From Symbiobacterium thermophilum (GTDB taxonomy: Bacteria; Bacillota; Sulfobacillia; DYFQ01): a stretch of 63,176 bases of DNA. The stretch is from the NCBI GenBank assembly GCA_020725105.1, contig DYFQ01000014.1, positions 1-63,176 on the forward strand, read 5' to 3'. Shown here piece after piece: positions 18,468 through 26,200 of this stretch (the first letter of the stretch is position 1; each line of letters opens with the position of its first letter). The position numbers and the translations under genes were made by a program. The notes under the pieces were generated by a model. The model did no database searches. It was not told the origin of the DNA and saw nothing but the letters and a program-made list of their open reading frames with translations.

Positions 18468-19307
18468 TCAGGTCTTGGGGTCCAGCACGTCCCGGAGGGC
18501 ATCCCCGAGGATATTGAAGGCCAGCACTGTCAGGAAGATGGCCGTGCCGGGGAAGATGACCACATGCGGCGCGGCCCGCATGTGATTGCGCCCGGAACTG
18601 ATCATGGCTCCCCACTCGGGCGTCGGCGGGGGCACACCGACCCCGAGAAAGCTCAACGCGGCGGCCGTGAGGATGGCGCTACCGATCAGGAGCGTCGCAT
18701 ACACGAGAATCGGTCCGAAGCTGTTGAGCAGCACGTGCCGGAACACAATGCGCAGGTCGCTGGCCCCTGCTGCCCGGGCGGCTTCCACGAACTCCCGCTG
18801 TTTCACGCTCAGGGCCGAGCCGCGCGTCAGCCGTGAGAACGTGGGCACTGACCATATGGCAACGGCAATGATCACCGGGAACAGGCCAGCGCCCAGGATA
18901 GCGGCAATGAGCATGGCCAGAAGAATGCCTGGAAACGACAGCATGATGTCGATGAGCCGCATCACGACGGCGTCAAAGGTGCCACCGTAGTAGCCGGCAA
19001 AGAGGCCAATGGTCACGCCGACGGCTGCGCCCAGCCCGACGGCCAGAACACCCACCACGATAGAAATCCGTGCGCCGAACACTATGCGGCTGAAGATGTC
19101 CCGCCCTGCCTCATCGGTCCCAAGGAGGTGCTCGGTACCGGGCGGTTCGAGGAAGCGCTGGAAGTTCATCCGGGTTGGATCGTGGGTGGCGATCTCTGGC
19201 GCGAAAACTGCCACCGATATAAGACCCAACACGATGATGGCGGCCAGGGCGCTCAGCCTGTTCTTCTTGAACTGGGTAGCCAGGCGTTTCAGCACTCGGT
19301 GTTCCAT
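18468..19307 (-). CDS. Oligopeptide-type ABC permease (DppC/OppC family)
   Basis: A 279-residue inner-membrane permease of a peptide or nickel-type importer. It has the DppC start region with one early membrane helix, LGTDEAGRDIFSRI, and the EAA loop (EAARAAGASDLRIVFRHVL). It ends in ILGDALRDVLDPKT. ATG 19307 is chosen because TGAGGTGA precedes it at six bases; the frame is open further upstream without homology. The upstream partner dppB is truncated, so this gene may be non-functional or promoterless. GC content here is visibly lower than in flanking genes. Confidence 0.88.
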   Translation of the reverse strand: MEHRVLKRLATQFKKNRLSALAAIIVLGLISVAVFAPEIATHDPTRMNFQRFLEPPGTEHLLGTDEAGRDIFSRIVFGARISIVVGVLAVGLGAAVGVTIGLFAGYYGGTFDAVVMRLIDIMLSFPGILLAMLIAAILGAGLFPVIIAVAIWSVPTFSRLTRGSALSVKQREFVEAARAAGASDLRIVFRHVLLNSFGPILVYATLLIGSAILTAAALSFLGVGVPPPTPEWGAMISSGRNHMRAAPHVVIFPGTAIFLTVLAFNILGDALRDVLDPKT

Positions 19308-19373
19308 CGCTTTCACCTCAGGCCGCAAGGCGATGCCGAAGTCAAGCCAAAAGCGTGGCCTCGACGGCGGCAC

Positions 19374-19829
19374 TTACCGGTATGAGATTCTGGGATCCAG
19401 ATACGCGTACAGCAGGTCGACCAGCAGGTTGACCAGGACGAAGGTCAGCGCGATGAACAGGACGCCACCCTGTACCGCAGGGAAGTCCTTGCCGGTTATG
19501 CCGAAGATCATATAGCGTCCTATTCCCGGCCAGGCAAACACCGTCTCCGCGATAACAGCGCCCGACAGGAGCCCGCCAAACTGAAGCCCCAAGACCGTGA
19601 CCACGGGGATGAGCGCGTTTTTGAGCGCGTGACGGTAGACGACCACGCGTCCGCCGAGTCCCTTGGCCCTCGCGGTCCGGATGTAATCCTCCTTGAGCAC
19701 ATCAAGCATGGCCGACCTCATGAGCCGGGCTATGATCCCGGCCGCCGCCGCACCAAGAGCCGCGGCGGAATACCGGAAGGCTGGCCCCGCCACCACGCTG
19801 ACGTGCCCGTGGACGAGTACAACCCGCAA
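19374..19829 (-). pseudogene. DppB-type ABC permease, C-terminal half only
   Basis: Homology to DppB/OppB starts around residue 20 of this frame (ALGAAAAGIIARLMRSAM) and runs to the normal C-terminus (LLYAYLDPRISYR), including the EAA loop KEDYIRTARAKGLGGRVVVY. About 150-180 N-terminal residues and the first membrane helices are missing, against a usual length near 310. The homology stops at about 19776, within some 20 bases of where the binding-protein fragment begins on the other strand. A functional permease is unlikely. An assembly join is the alternative explanation. Confidence 0.8.
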
Positions 19830-20423
19830 GAGGCCGCGCGCATCCTGGACGAAGCCGGCTGGAAGCTGGGCGCCGACGGTATCCGGTACCGCGACGGCAA
19901 GCCGCTCAAGGTGGAGATCCTGTCAACGCAACTGGAGCGGGCGCTGAGCTACGGCCTGATGAACCAGATCATCCAGGAGAGCCTGGCCAGGATTGGCTTT
20001 GCCACCGAGATGCGGACCCTCGAGTGGGGCGCCTACCTGAACGAGTTCCGCGCCGGGAACTGGCACGTGACCTTCCACACGCACAACTTCAGCAGCCCCC
20101 GGACCATGTTCGGCGCAGTACTTGACCCGGACGGCTACTGGAACGTCAACCAGCACGGCAAGGCCACCGACCCCGTGCTCGCGCAGGTGGCCGACCGCAT
20201 CCGCGAGATCTACACCCTCCAGGCCACCACCCTCGACGACGAGGAGCGGTTCGCCCAGTGGCGCGAGGTCCAGATGCTGGTGCAGGAACACCAGCTTCTA
20301 TCGTGGTTGGTGCACTGGGAGGCGCTGTACGCCATCCAGCCGTGGGTCAAGAACGCGGTGATAACATCGTCAACGACCGACGTGTTGTACAGGCTCCACG
20401 AGGTGTGGCTGGACCGCGAGTAG
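19797..20423 (+). pseudogene. Peptide-type solute-binding protein (SBP family 5), C-terminal fragment
   Basis: About 208 residues match the last third of family 5 binding proteins. They run from ADVPVDEYNPQEAARILDEA through LKVEILSTQLERALS and the ligand-binding EWGAYLNEFRAGNWHV region, to a normal end at VWLDRE. Signal peptide, lipobox and the first 300 or so residues are missing, and no ribosome site precedes the homologous part. It abuts the dppB fragment head to head, as if both 5' halves and the region between were lost together. Confidence 0.8.
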
Positions 20424-20438
20424 TCCACCCCACCGGTG

Positions 20439-20477
20439 ACGCCAGGCCCCTCCGCAGAGCCGCGGGGGGCCTGGCGT
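20439..20477 (+). terminator. Strong stem-loop after the SBP fragment
   Basis: ACGCCAGGCCCC at 20439-20450 pairs perfectly with 20466-20477. After a one-base bulge the stem continues with CCGC/GCGG around a six-base loop, giving 16 base pairs. It lies 15 bases after the SBP stop and 46 before the next gene. No T-run follows, so it may act as an mRNA stabiliser or attenuator rather than a classical terminator. Confidence 0.65.
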
Positions 20478-20523
20478 GATACCGGTGCCGAGGGACTGAG
20501 GGGAAAGCGAGGTCGATGTCCCG

Positions 20524-21717
20524 ATGCGCTTCTCGCCCGCGGAAGGAAAGCGGCGGCACGAAGGGATTCGCAGGCATCTCGAGGCCGGCGACTACGCGGC
20601 GTACGTGGTCTTCACTTCGGAGAACTTCATCTACGCGACCAACTTCCTGCTGGACGTGGCGCCCTGGGAGCGGCCCGTGGCGGCCGTGTTCCCCAGGGAC
20701 GGCGAGCCGTCGCTGATTCTCAACGAGCTGTCGACCAACCACTTTCACCTGGCGGTGGAGCGGGGCACGTGCTGGGTGACGGAGGCCGACATCTACGTGG
20801 AGCACCCGCGCCAGGTGAACCGCACCTACACGCGCCCGGAGTGGGACCGGCTGTTTGCGGACGTCATGCGGCGACACGGGCTCGACCGGGGGCGGGTGGC
20901 GGTGGACAGTCTTGGTCCGATCTCGCCTACCGTCCGCCACCTGCTGCCCGAGGTGAGTTTTCATTCCCAGCCGGAGGTGATCCGCGATCTCAGGCTGGTG
21001 AAGTCGGAAGAAGAGCTGAACCTGCTGCGCCGGTGCGGTGAACTCACCGACTGGGCCCAGGCCCAGTACCCGGGGCTGGTCAAGCCCGGTGAGTACATGA
21101 TGGACGTGGACACCGAGTTGACCCGCCGCTTTGCGCGATACGTCATCGAGCGCCACCCCGAAGAAAGCGTCAGGGTCAGGGTTTTCAGCAGCGCGGGCCC
21201 CACGGACACCGCCTGCCCGCACATGTCGGGCGCCGGGTCAGGCCGGCGTCTTGTGAGAGGCGACGGCATTCTCAACATCATCGTTTGCCGGATAAACGGC
21301 TACTGGGTGGAGAACGAGCGGACATTGTTCGTCGGCGAGCCCAGTGAAGAACAGAAGCGCTGCTTTGATCTGATGTCCCGGGCCCAGGCGGCCGCCACGG
21401 CGGCCATGGTAGAAGGGCGGCCGATGGCCGACATCGATTCTGCCGGCCAACGGGTCTATGAAGCCGCTGGCCTCGGAGACTACGTGTTTCACCGGACCGG
21501 CCACGGCATCGGCATCGGCGGTCACGAGTACCCGGACGACATGGCCTTCAACTACCGCCCGCTGGTAGCCGGCATGGTGTTTTCTTCAGAACCGGCGCTC
21601 TTCATCCCGGGTGTTGGCGGGTTTCGGCACTCGGACACGGTCATCGTGGGGAAAGAAAGGCCGGAACCGGTGACGAATTACTCCCGGAGACTCGAAGACT
21701 TGATCGTACCGGTCTGA
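20524..21717 (+). CDS. M24-fold enzyme, creatinase/Xaa-Pro-peptidase-like with altered metal site
   Basis: A 397-residue protein with a creatinase N-terminal domain (1-130) and a pita-bread M24 domain (about 150-390). The histidine/glutamate parts are kept (TGHGIGIGGHEYP; SSEPALF). Of the five metal ligands, the first aspartate aligns with isoleucine (ILNIIV), the second is glutamate (GYWVENERTLF), and the last glutamate (RIED in relatives) is RHSD. An ERTLF segment is also recalled from metal-independent creatinase. It is therefore better called creatinase-like (C-N hydrolase) than a proline peptidase. It sits between a binding-protein remnant and a GntR regulator, suggesting uptake and cleavage of one substrate. 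Confidence 0.8.
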   Translation: MRFSPAEGKRRHEGIRRHLEAGDYAAYVVFTSENFIYATNFLLDVAPWERPVAAVFPRDGEPSLILNELSTNHFHLAVERGTCWVTEADIYVEHPRQVNRTYTRPEWDRLFADVMRRHGLDRGRVAVDSLGPISPTVRHLLPEVSFHSQPEVIRDLRLVKSEEELNLLRRCGELTDWAQAQYPGLVKPGEYMMDVDTELTRRFARYVIERHPEESVRVRVFSSAGPTDTACPHMSGAGSGRRLVRGDGILNIIVCRINGYWVENERTLFVGEPSEEQKRCFDLMSRAQAAATAAMVEGRPMADIDSAGQRVYEAAGLGDYVFHRTGHGIGIGGHEYPDDMAFNYRPLVAGMVFSSEPALFIPGVGGFRHSDTVIVGKERPEPVTNYSRRLEDLIVPV

Positions 21718-21776
21718 CCCGAACAACGCCCCCGGCAGCCGCCTGAGGACAGCCGGAGGCCGGAGGAGGTCAGCTG

Positions 21777-22436
21777 ATGGCGCTTCCCAGGATCGGGGTT
21801 CAGGGGTCGCTGGCCGAGCGCGCCTATGAGGTTCTGAAAGAGGCCATCGTCAACAAGCAGCTACCGCCGCACCAGCTTCTCAACGAGGAGCGACTGGCGG
21901 AGGAATTGGGCATAAGCCGGACTCCACTCCGCGCCGCGCTGCAGAAGTTACAGTTCGAGCACCTGATCAAGGCAGTACCGGGCCGCGGCTACACGGTCGC
22001 CAGTCTCAGCCGGTCCGACATGGAGCACGTGTTCTTCATGAGAAAGATTCTGGAGCCCGTGGCGGCCAGGCTTGCCGCGAAACACCGGACCGACCACCAC
22101 GTAAAGCAGCTCATCGAGAACGTTGCCCTGCAGCGGCAGGCGGTGCCCGGGGGCCAGTATCTCACGTATCTGCGTCTCGACGGAGAATTCCATCTTGGCA
22201 TCGCGGCGATCCCCGAGAACCCTTACTTGAAGACTGCTATCGCGACGGTACAGCTGCATGGCCATCGGTTTCTGGTGCTGGCTGAAGCCGTACGAGACCG
22301 GGCCATATCTTCCCTGGACGAACACGAGGCCATCGCGCTGGCCATCGAGGTGGGGGACGGCGACAGGGCGGAGCGGCTCATGAGGGGACACGTGGAGAAA
22401 ACCGAGACCATGCTGGCCGAAGTCTTACCCGGCTAG
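21777..22436 (+). CDS. GntR family regulator, FCD (FadR/VanR) subtype
   Basis: A 219-residue repressor-type protein. Residues 10-75 are the GntR winged helix (AYEVLKEAIVNKQLPP, then LAEELGISRTPLRAAL). Residues about 80-210 form the all-helical FCD effector domain, with metal-ligand type residues in LDGEFHLGIA and the final histidine regions LDEHEAIALAI and MRGHVEKTE. GGAGGAGGT stands seven bases before the ATG. It follows the M24 gene by 59 bases and probably controls it together with the lost transporter. Confidence 0.9.
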   Translation: MALPRIGVQGSLAERAYEVLKEAIVNKQLPPHQLLNEERLAEELGISRTPLRAALQKLQFEHLIKAVPGRGYTVASLSRSDMEHVFFMRKILEPVAARLAAKHRTDHHVKQLIENVALQRQAVPGGQYLTYLRLDGEFHLGIAAIPENPYLKTAIATVQLHGHRFLVLAEAVRDRAISSLDEHEAIALAIEVGDGDRAERLMRGHVEKTETMLAEVLPG

Positions 22437-22513
22437 TCACATGTGCGGCTACGGCTGCTACGGCCCTTTGTTGCAAAGCTGCCCCTACGCACGACACGTC
22501 CGGGGTGATCAGA

Positions 22514-23440
22514 GTGGCTTTTGACACGGTTTTTCGCCGCGGCATTCTTGTGGCCGTCGATAGCCCCTGGATCTCCGGGCTGGTACGGAAGTACGGGATG
22601 CGGCTGGGCGCGGCCCGCTTCGTGGCCGGGGAAAGCCTGGACGAGTGTGTCCGGGTGCTGAGGGGCCTGAACGAGAAGGGGCTTCACACCAACACCACCC
22701 TCCTGGGGGAGGGGATCAAGGACGAGGCCGGGGCCAGGCGGGTGACCGAGGAATACCTCAAGATCCTGGATCGCATCAACCGCGAAAAACTCAAGACAAA
22801 CGTGGCCCTGAAGCTCACCCATCTGGGGCTTGACCTCGGCGAGGACGTGGCCTACCGGAACGTGGCGCGGGTCGTGTCCCACGCGGCGGGTCTGGGCAAC
22901 TTCATCCGGATCGACATGGAGGAGTCGCCCAGGGTCGACGCCACGTTACGGATTTACCGGCGGCTGAGAGGCGAAGGCCACGACAACGTGGGGGCCGTAC
23001 TCCAGGCGTATCTGCGTCGCAGCGAGGCGGACCTGCGGGACCTGCTGCCCCTCAAGCCTAACCTGCGGCTCTGCAAGGGAGCGTACCTGGAGCCCCCGGA
23101 GGTCGCCTTTCCGAGGAAGGCCGACGTGGACCGCAACTTCAGGCGGCTCATCGAGGTGGCCGTGACCGGCGGCGCCTACACCGCGGTGGCGACCCACGAC
23201 GAGCGGATCATCAACTGGACCATCGAGTTCACCGAGGGCAGGGGGACCGCCCGGGACCGCTTCGAGTTTCAGATGCTCTACGGCGTCCGGCCCCAGCTCC
23301 AGCTGGACCTGGTCGGGAAGGGCTACAAGGTGCTGGTGGCGACGCCGTTCGGGCCCGACTGGTACCGGTACCTGATGCGGCGGCTGGCGGAACGGCCCGC
23401 CAACGTGCTGTTCCTCTTGCGCAACCTGTTGCGGCGCTAG
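22514..23440 (+). CDS. Proline dehydrogenase (monofunctional, FAD-dependent)
   Basis: About 308 residues forming the TIM-barrel proline dehydrogenase that oxidises proline to pyrroline-5-carboxylate and passes electrons to quinone. Seen are VALKLTHLGLDLG, the flavin-site FIRIDMEES, LRLCKGAYLEPPEVAF, VATHDERII and FEFQMLYGVR. I prefer GTG 22514, which has GGGGTGA six bases upstream; GTG 22505 would add three residues. No pyrroline-5-carboxylate dehydrogenase is in the window. With the aminotransferase downstream it fits amino-acid catabolism. Confidence 0.92.
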   Translation: MAFDTVFRRGILVAVDSPWISGLVRKYGMRLGAARFVAGESLDECVRVLRGLNEKGLHTNTTLLGEGIKDEAGARRVTEEYLKILDRINREKLKTNVALKLTHLGLDLGEDVAYRNVARVVSHAAGLGNFIRIDMEESPRVDATLRIYRRLRGEGHDNVGAVLQAYLRRSEADLRDLLPLKPNLRLCKGAYLEPPEVAFPRKADVDRNFRRLIEVAVTGGAYTAVATHDERIINWTIEFTEGRGTARDRFEFQMLYGVRPQLQLDLVGKGYKVLVATPFGPDWYRYLMRRLAERPANVLFLLRNLLRR

Positions 23441-23446
23441 CGCCGG

Positions 23447-23470
23447 CGCCGGCCCGGCGCCGGGCCGGCG
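23447..23470. terminator. 24-base perfect GC palindrome after proline dehydrogenase
   Basis: The 24 bases are a perfect palindrome made only of G and C, starting seven bases after the proline dehydrogenase stop. It would form a stable hairpin in RNA. There is no T-run, so termination is possible but not demonstrated. Confidence 0.45.
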
Positions 23471-23557
23471 GCCAGGACCGGAACCGGGGATCGGCATCGC
23501 CGAGGGCCCGGACACCTGGGCACCCCGGATCCACGCCACAGGACGGAGGTCAGGAAC

Positions 23558-24766
23558 ATGAGCGGCTTTCACGACGATATCCTGATGCTGCCCGGGCCCA
23601 CCCAGATCCCGGGCCGGGTGCTCCAGGCCCTGGCCCGGCCGCCGGTGAACCACCGGAGCCAGGCCTTTTACGACCTCTGGCCGAGCCTGCGGGACAGGGC
23701 CCGCCGCGTGTTCCAGACCACCGGCGATGTCTTCGTGCTCTCCGGGTCCGGGGTGGGAGGCCTGGAGGCGGCCCTGGTCAACGTGCTTTCCCCCGGCGAC
23801 CGCGTCCTGGCGCTGGTCAACGGCCTTTTCAGCCAGCTCTTCGCCGAACTGGCGGAGATCTTCGGGGCAAGGGTCCGGCGGCTGGAGTTCGGCTGGGGCG
23901 AGCCAGTGCCCCCGGCGGCGGTCGCGGACGCCCTGGAGGCTGACGCTGATTTCCGCGCGGTGCTGCTCTGCCACAACGAGACCTCGACCGGGGTGACCAG
24001 CGACGCCGAGGCCATTGGCCGGCTGGTGGCGGAGACTCCTGCCGTCCTGCTGGTGGACGCGGTCAGTTCCCTGGGTGGCATTGACCTGAGGGCCGACCAG
24101 TGGGGCCTCGACGTGGTGGTGACGGCCAGCCAGAAAGCGCTCATGACCCCGGCCGGACTGGCCCTGGTGTCGATGGGGCCAAAGGCGTGGGCCGCGGAAC
24201 GGGAGGCGGCCACCCCCCGCTACTTCTGGAGCTTCCGCCGGATGAGGGACCGCATGGGGCGGCAGCCGCCGGGCATCGCCTACACCCCTGCCGTCAACCT
24301 CTGGTATGGCCTGCACGAAGCCCTGGCGATGATCCTCGACGAAGGGCTGGAGGCGAGGTTCGAGCGCCACCGGGCCCTGGGCCGGGCGGTGCGCCGGGCG
24401 GCCGAGGCCCTGGGGTGCCGGGTGATGGCCGCCGAAAGCCACGCGTCGGCCACGGTGACGGCGCTGTATCCGCCGTCAGGCATCGACCCGAGCGAGATCG
24501 TCCGGCGGCTGGACCGCGGCTTTGGAATCCAGGTGGGGGGCGGGCTCGGGCCGCTGGCGGGCAAGATCTTCCGGGTCGGGCACATGGGCGTCCTGGGCGC
24601 CAGGGAGGTCCTGGGCCTGGTGAGCGCCCTGGAGATGGTGCTCCACAGCCTGGGCGCCCGCTTCGAGCCCGGGGTGGCGACGGCGTTGGCCCAGCGGGAA
24701 CTGGTCCCGGTGGGAGCCGCTATGGTAGACCAAAGCGCACCGGTCATGGAGGAGGGCGGCGTGTAG
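23558..24766 (+). CDS. Class V aminotransferase (alanine/serine-glyoxylate type)
   Basis: A 402-residue PLP enzyme. It begins LMLPGPTQIPGRVL, the N-terminal signature of the serine-pyruvate/alanine-glyoxylate aminotransferase group. It carries the glycine-rich SGSGVGGLEAAL, LLVDAVSSLGG, and the PLP lysine in TASQKALMTPAG. The probable reaction is amino transfer to glyoxylate or pyruvate; ureidoglycine aminotransferases of purine breakdown belong to the same group. The exact substrate is not determined. The ribosome site is GGAGGT, eight bases before ATG. It converges on the M14-like gene with a 19-base gap. Confidence 0.88.
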   Translation: MSGFHDDILMLPGPTQIPGRVLQALARPPVNHRSQAFYDLWPSLRDRARRVFQTTGDVFVLSGSGVGGLEAALVNVLSPGDRVLALVNGLFSQLFAELAEIFGARVRRLEFGWGEPVPPAAVADALEADADFRAVLLCHNETSTGVTSDAEAIGRLVAETPAVLLVDAVSSLGGIDLRADQWGLDVVVTASQKALMTPAGLALVSMGPKAWAAEREAATPRYFWSFRRMRDRMGRQPPGIAYTPAVNLWYGLHEALAMILDEGLEARFERHRALGRAVRRAAEALGCRVMAAESHASATVTALYPPSGIDPSEIVRRLDRGFGIQVGGGLGPLAGKIFRVGHMGVLGAREVLGLVSALEMVLHSLGARFEPGVATALAQRELVPVGAAMVDQSAPVMEEGGV

Positions 24767-24785
24767 CGCGTGCCCTTTCCCGTCC

Positions 24786-26180
24786 CTATCTCTGACGCGA
24801 CTGGATATGCCACGCGGTGTGCAGCGCGCTGGCCAGCTGCACCCCGACCAGCTTCCTGACGGGGATGACGGTGTAGTCCATCTCCCGCTCCAGTTCCGCC
24901 GCCCGGGCCCTGAGCCCGGCCTCGACTTCGTCCGCCAGGCTCCGGAGGACCCGTGCCGCCTCTGGCGAGCCTGCCTGCTCCGACCCGAGTTGGTGGAGGG
25001 CCATCCGGCGCACCATCCCCAGAATCAGCAGGTTGTAGAAGCGCCGCAGCACCCGGCTGTCGAAGAGTTCGGCCACCGTGGCCGGCCGGTCCAGGTCCGG
25101 GTGGCTCTCGGCCCACCGCCGGTGTGCCTCCAGGGCCCGGCGGCCCTGGGCGGTGAAGCTGGCCACGGCGGCCCGAAAGGGGTTCTCTCCGGTCAGGTGG
25201 GGCGCGGCGGCGTCCAGGTAGCCCTGCCACTCGGCCAGGTCTTTCTCGTGGGCCGCCAGCGCGGTCAGTACGGCGTCGCGCCGCCTGGTCTCCGCCGGGC
25301 GGGCGTCCTCGATGCGGGGGTCGTAGTAGTAGGGCATCTCGCAGACCAGGACGAAGGCGTCGGGCCGCCGGGCCTTCACGTAGTCCAGGCTGGAGGTGCC
25401 CGCCCGGATGATCTCCGTGGGGTCACCTCCCGCGTATTGCTCCAGGAAGTCGTAGGTGTCGCGGGTAGACGGCATCCGGTAGACGGCCTCGGCGAGCCTG
25501 GTGGCGTAGGGAACCTCGGGTTCGCCCAGCATGAGGGGTAGCCCCTGCTGACGGGCCAGCCGGTGGAAGATCGGGTACAGCGGCTCGCAGGGGTCCGACA
25601 CGTAGAAATAGACGCCGCCGAACCCGGCGTTGTGCAGCGAGTACACGAAGTCCGGCCTCACCTCGTCAAGCAGGGCCATCAGAGCTTTGGTCTCGGGAAG
25701 CGGCGTGTGCCACCGGAGCTTCTTGTACTCGATGGGGAAGGTCCACTCCACCTGCTCCCGGGAGCCGGGCCGGTAGAAGTGGAGGGCATAGTTCAGCGGA
25801 GCGAAGGGGCCCTTGAACCAGCCCTGGTTCAGCCTGGCGCCGTCGGGATCCACCGCCTTCACCAGGTACCAGCTGTAGTCCAGTGCTTGCCTGAGATCGC
25901 CGTCCTGGCACAGGCGGCGGGAGAAATACTGGAGCATCTGGGCGCCGATGGGCTCGTTGGGGTGAGGGAAAGCAAAGAGCACCGCCGAGCGGCGGCCCCG
26001 GCCGATCTTCAGGCACTCGATGGGTTCGCCGGCCCGCGACCCGCCGATCACCCGGCGTTCCACCAGGTCCGGGAAGTCCGCCGCCAGGGCCGCGGAGTCC
26101 TCCATCAACTCGTCGACGGTGAAGAAGGCCCGGTAGTCCGGAATGCCCGCCAGGGCCCGGGTGACGATTTCATCGATCAC
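24786..26180 (-). CDS. M14-like zinc carboxypeptidase family protein
   Basis: A 464-residue protein with the M14 pattern: zinc ligands in FPHPNEP (H-x2-E), a third ligand in SLHNAGFGG, and a catalytic-type glutamate in FVLVCEMPYY. No signal peptide is present, so a cytoplasmic peptidase or amidohydrolase-like role is likely. The C-terminal 150 residues are helical and not part of the classic fold. GTG 26180 has GGGAGGG at seven bases; longer upstream reading has no homology. It follows the M19 gene by 20 bases and belongs to the leftward peptidase block. Confidence 0.8.
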   Translation of the reverse strand: MIDEIVTRALAGIPDYRAFFTVDELMEDSAALAADFPDLVERRVIGGSRAGEPIECLKIGRGRRSAVLFAFPHPNEPIGAQMLQYFSRRLCQDGDLRQALDYSWYLVKAVDPDGARLNQGWFKGPFAPLNYALHFYRPGSREQVEWTFPIEYKKLRWHTPLPETKALMALLDEVRPDFVYSLHNAGFGGVYFYVSDPCEPLYPIFHRLARQQGLPLMLGEPEVPYATRLAEAVYRMPSTRDTYDFLEQYAGGDPTEIIRAGTSSLDYVKARRPDAFVLVCEMPYYYDPRIEDARPAETRRRDAVLTALAAHEKDLAEWQGYLDAAAPHLTGENPFRAAVASFTAQGRRALEAHRRWAESHPDLDRPATVAELFDSRVLRRFYNLLILGMVRRMALHQLGSEQAGSPEAARVLRSLADEVEAGLRARAAELEREMDYTVIPVRKLVGVQLASALHTAWHIQSRQR

Positions 26181-26200
26181 GCGACGGCCCTCCCGGAGCC

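Noticed and set aside
18462-18474. GACCTG-T-CAGGTC inverted repeat as terminator or operator
   Set aside because: It is only six base pairs with a one-base centre and overlaps the dppC stop codon, so it is probably chance.
22466-22478. CTTTG-TTG-CAAAG hairpin between the GntR and proline dehydrogenase genes
   Set aside because: The stem has only five pairs and no T-run follows.
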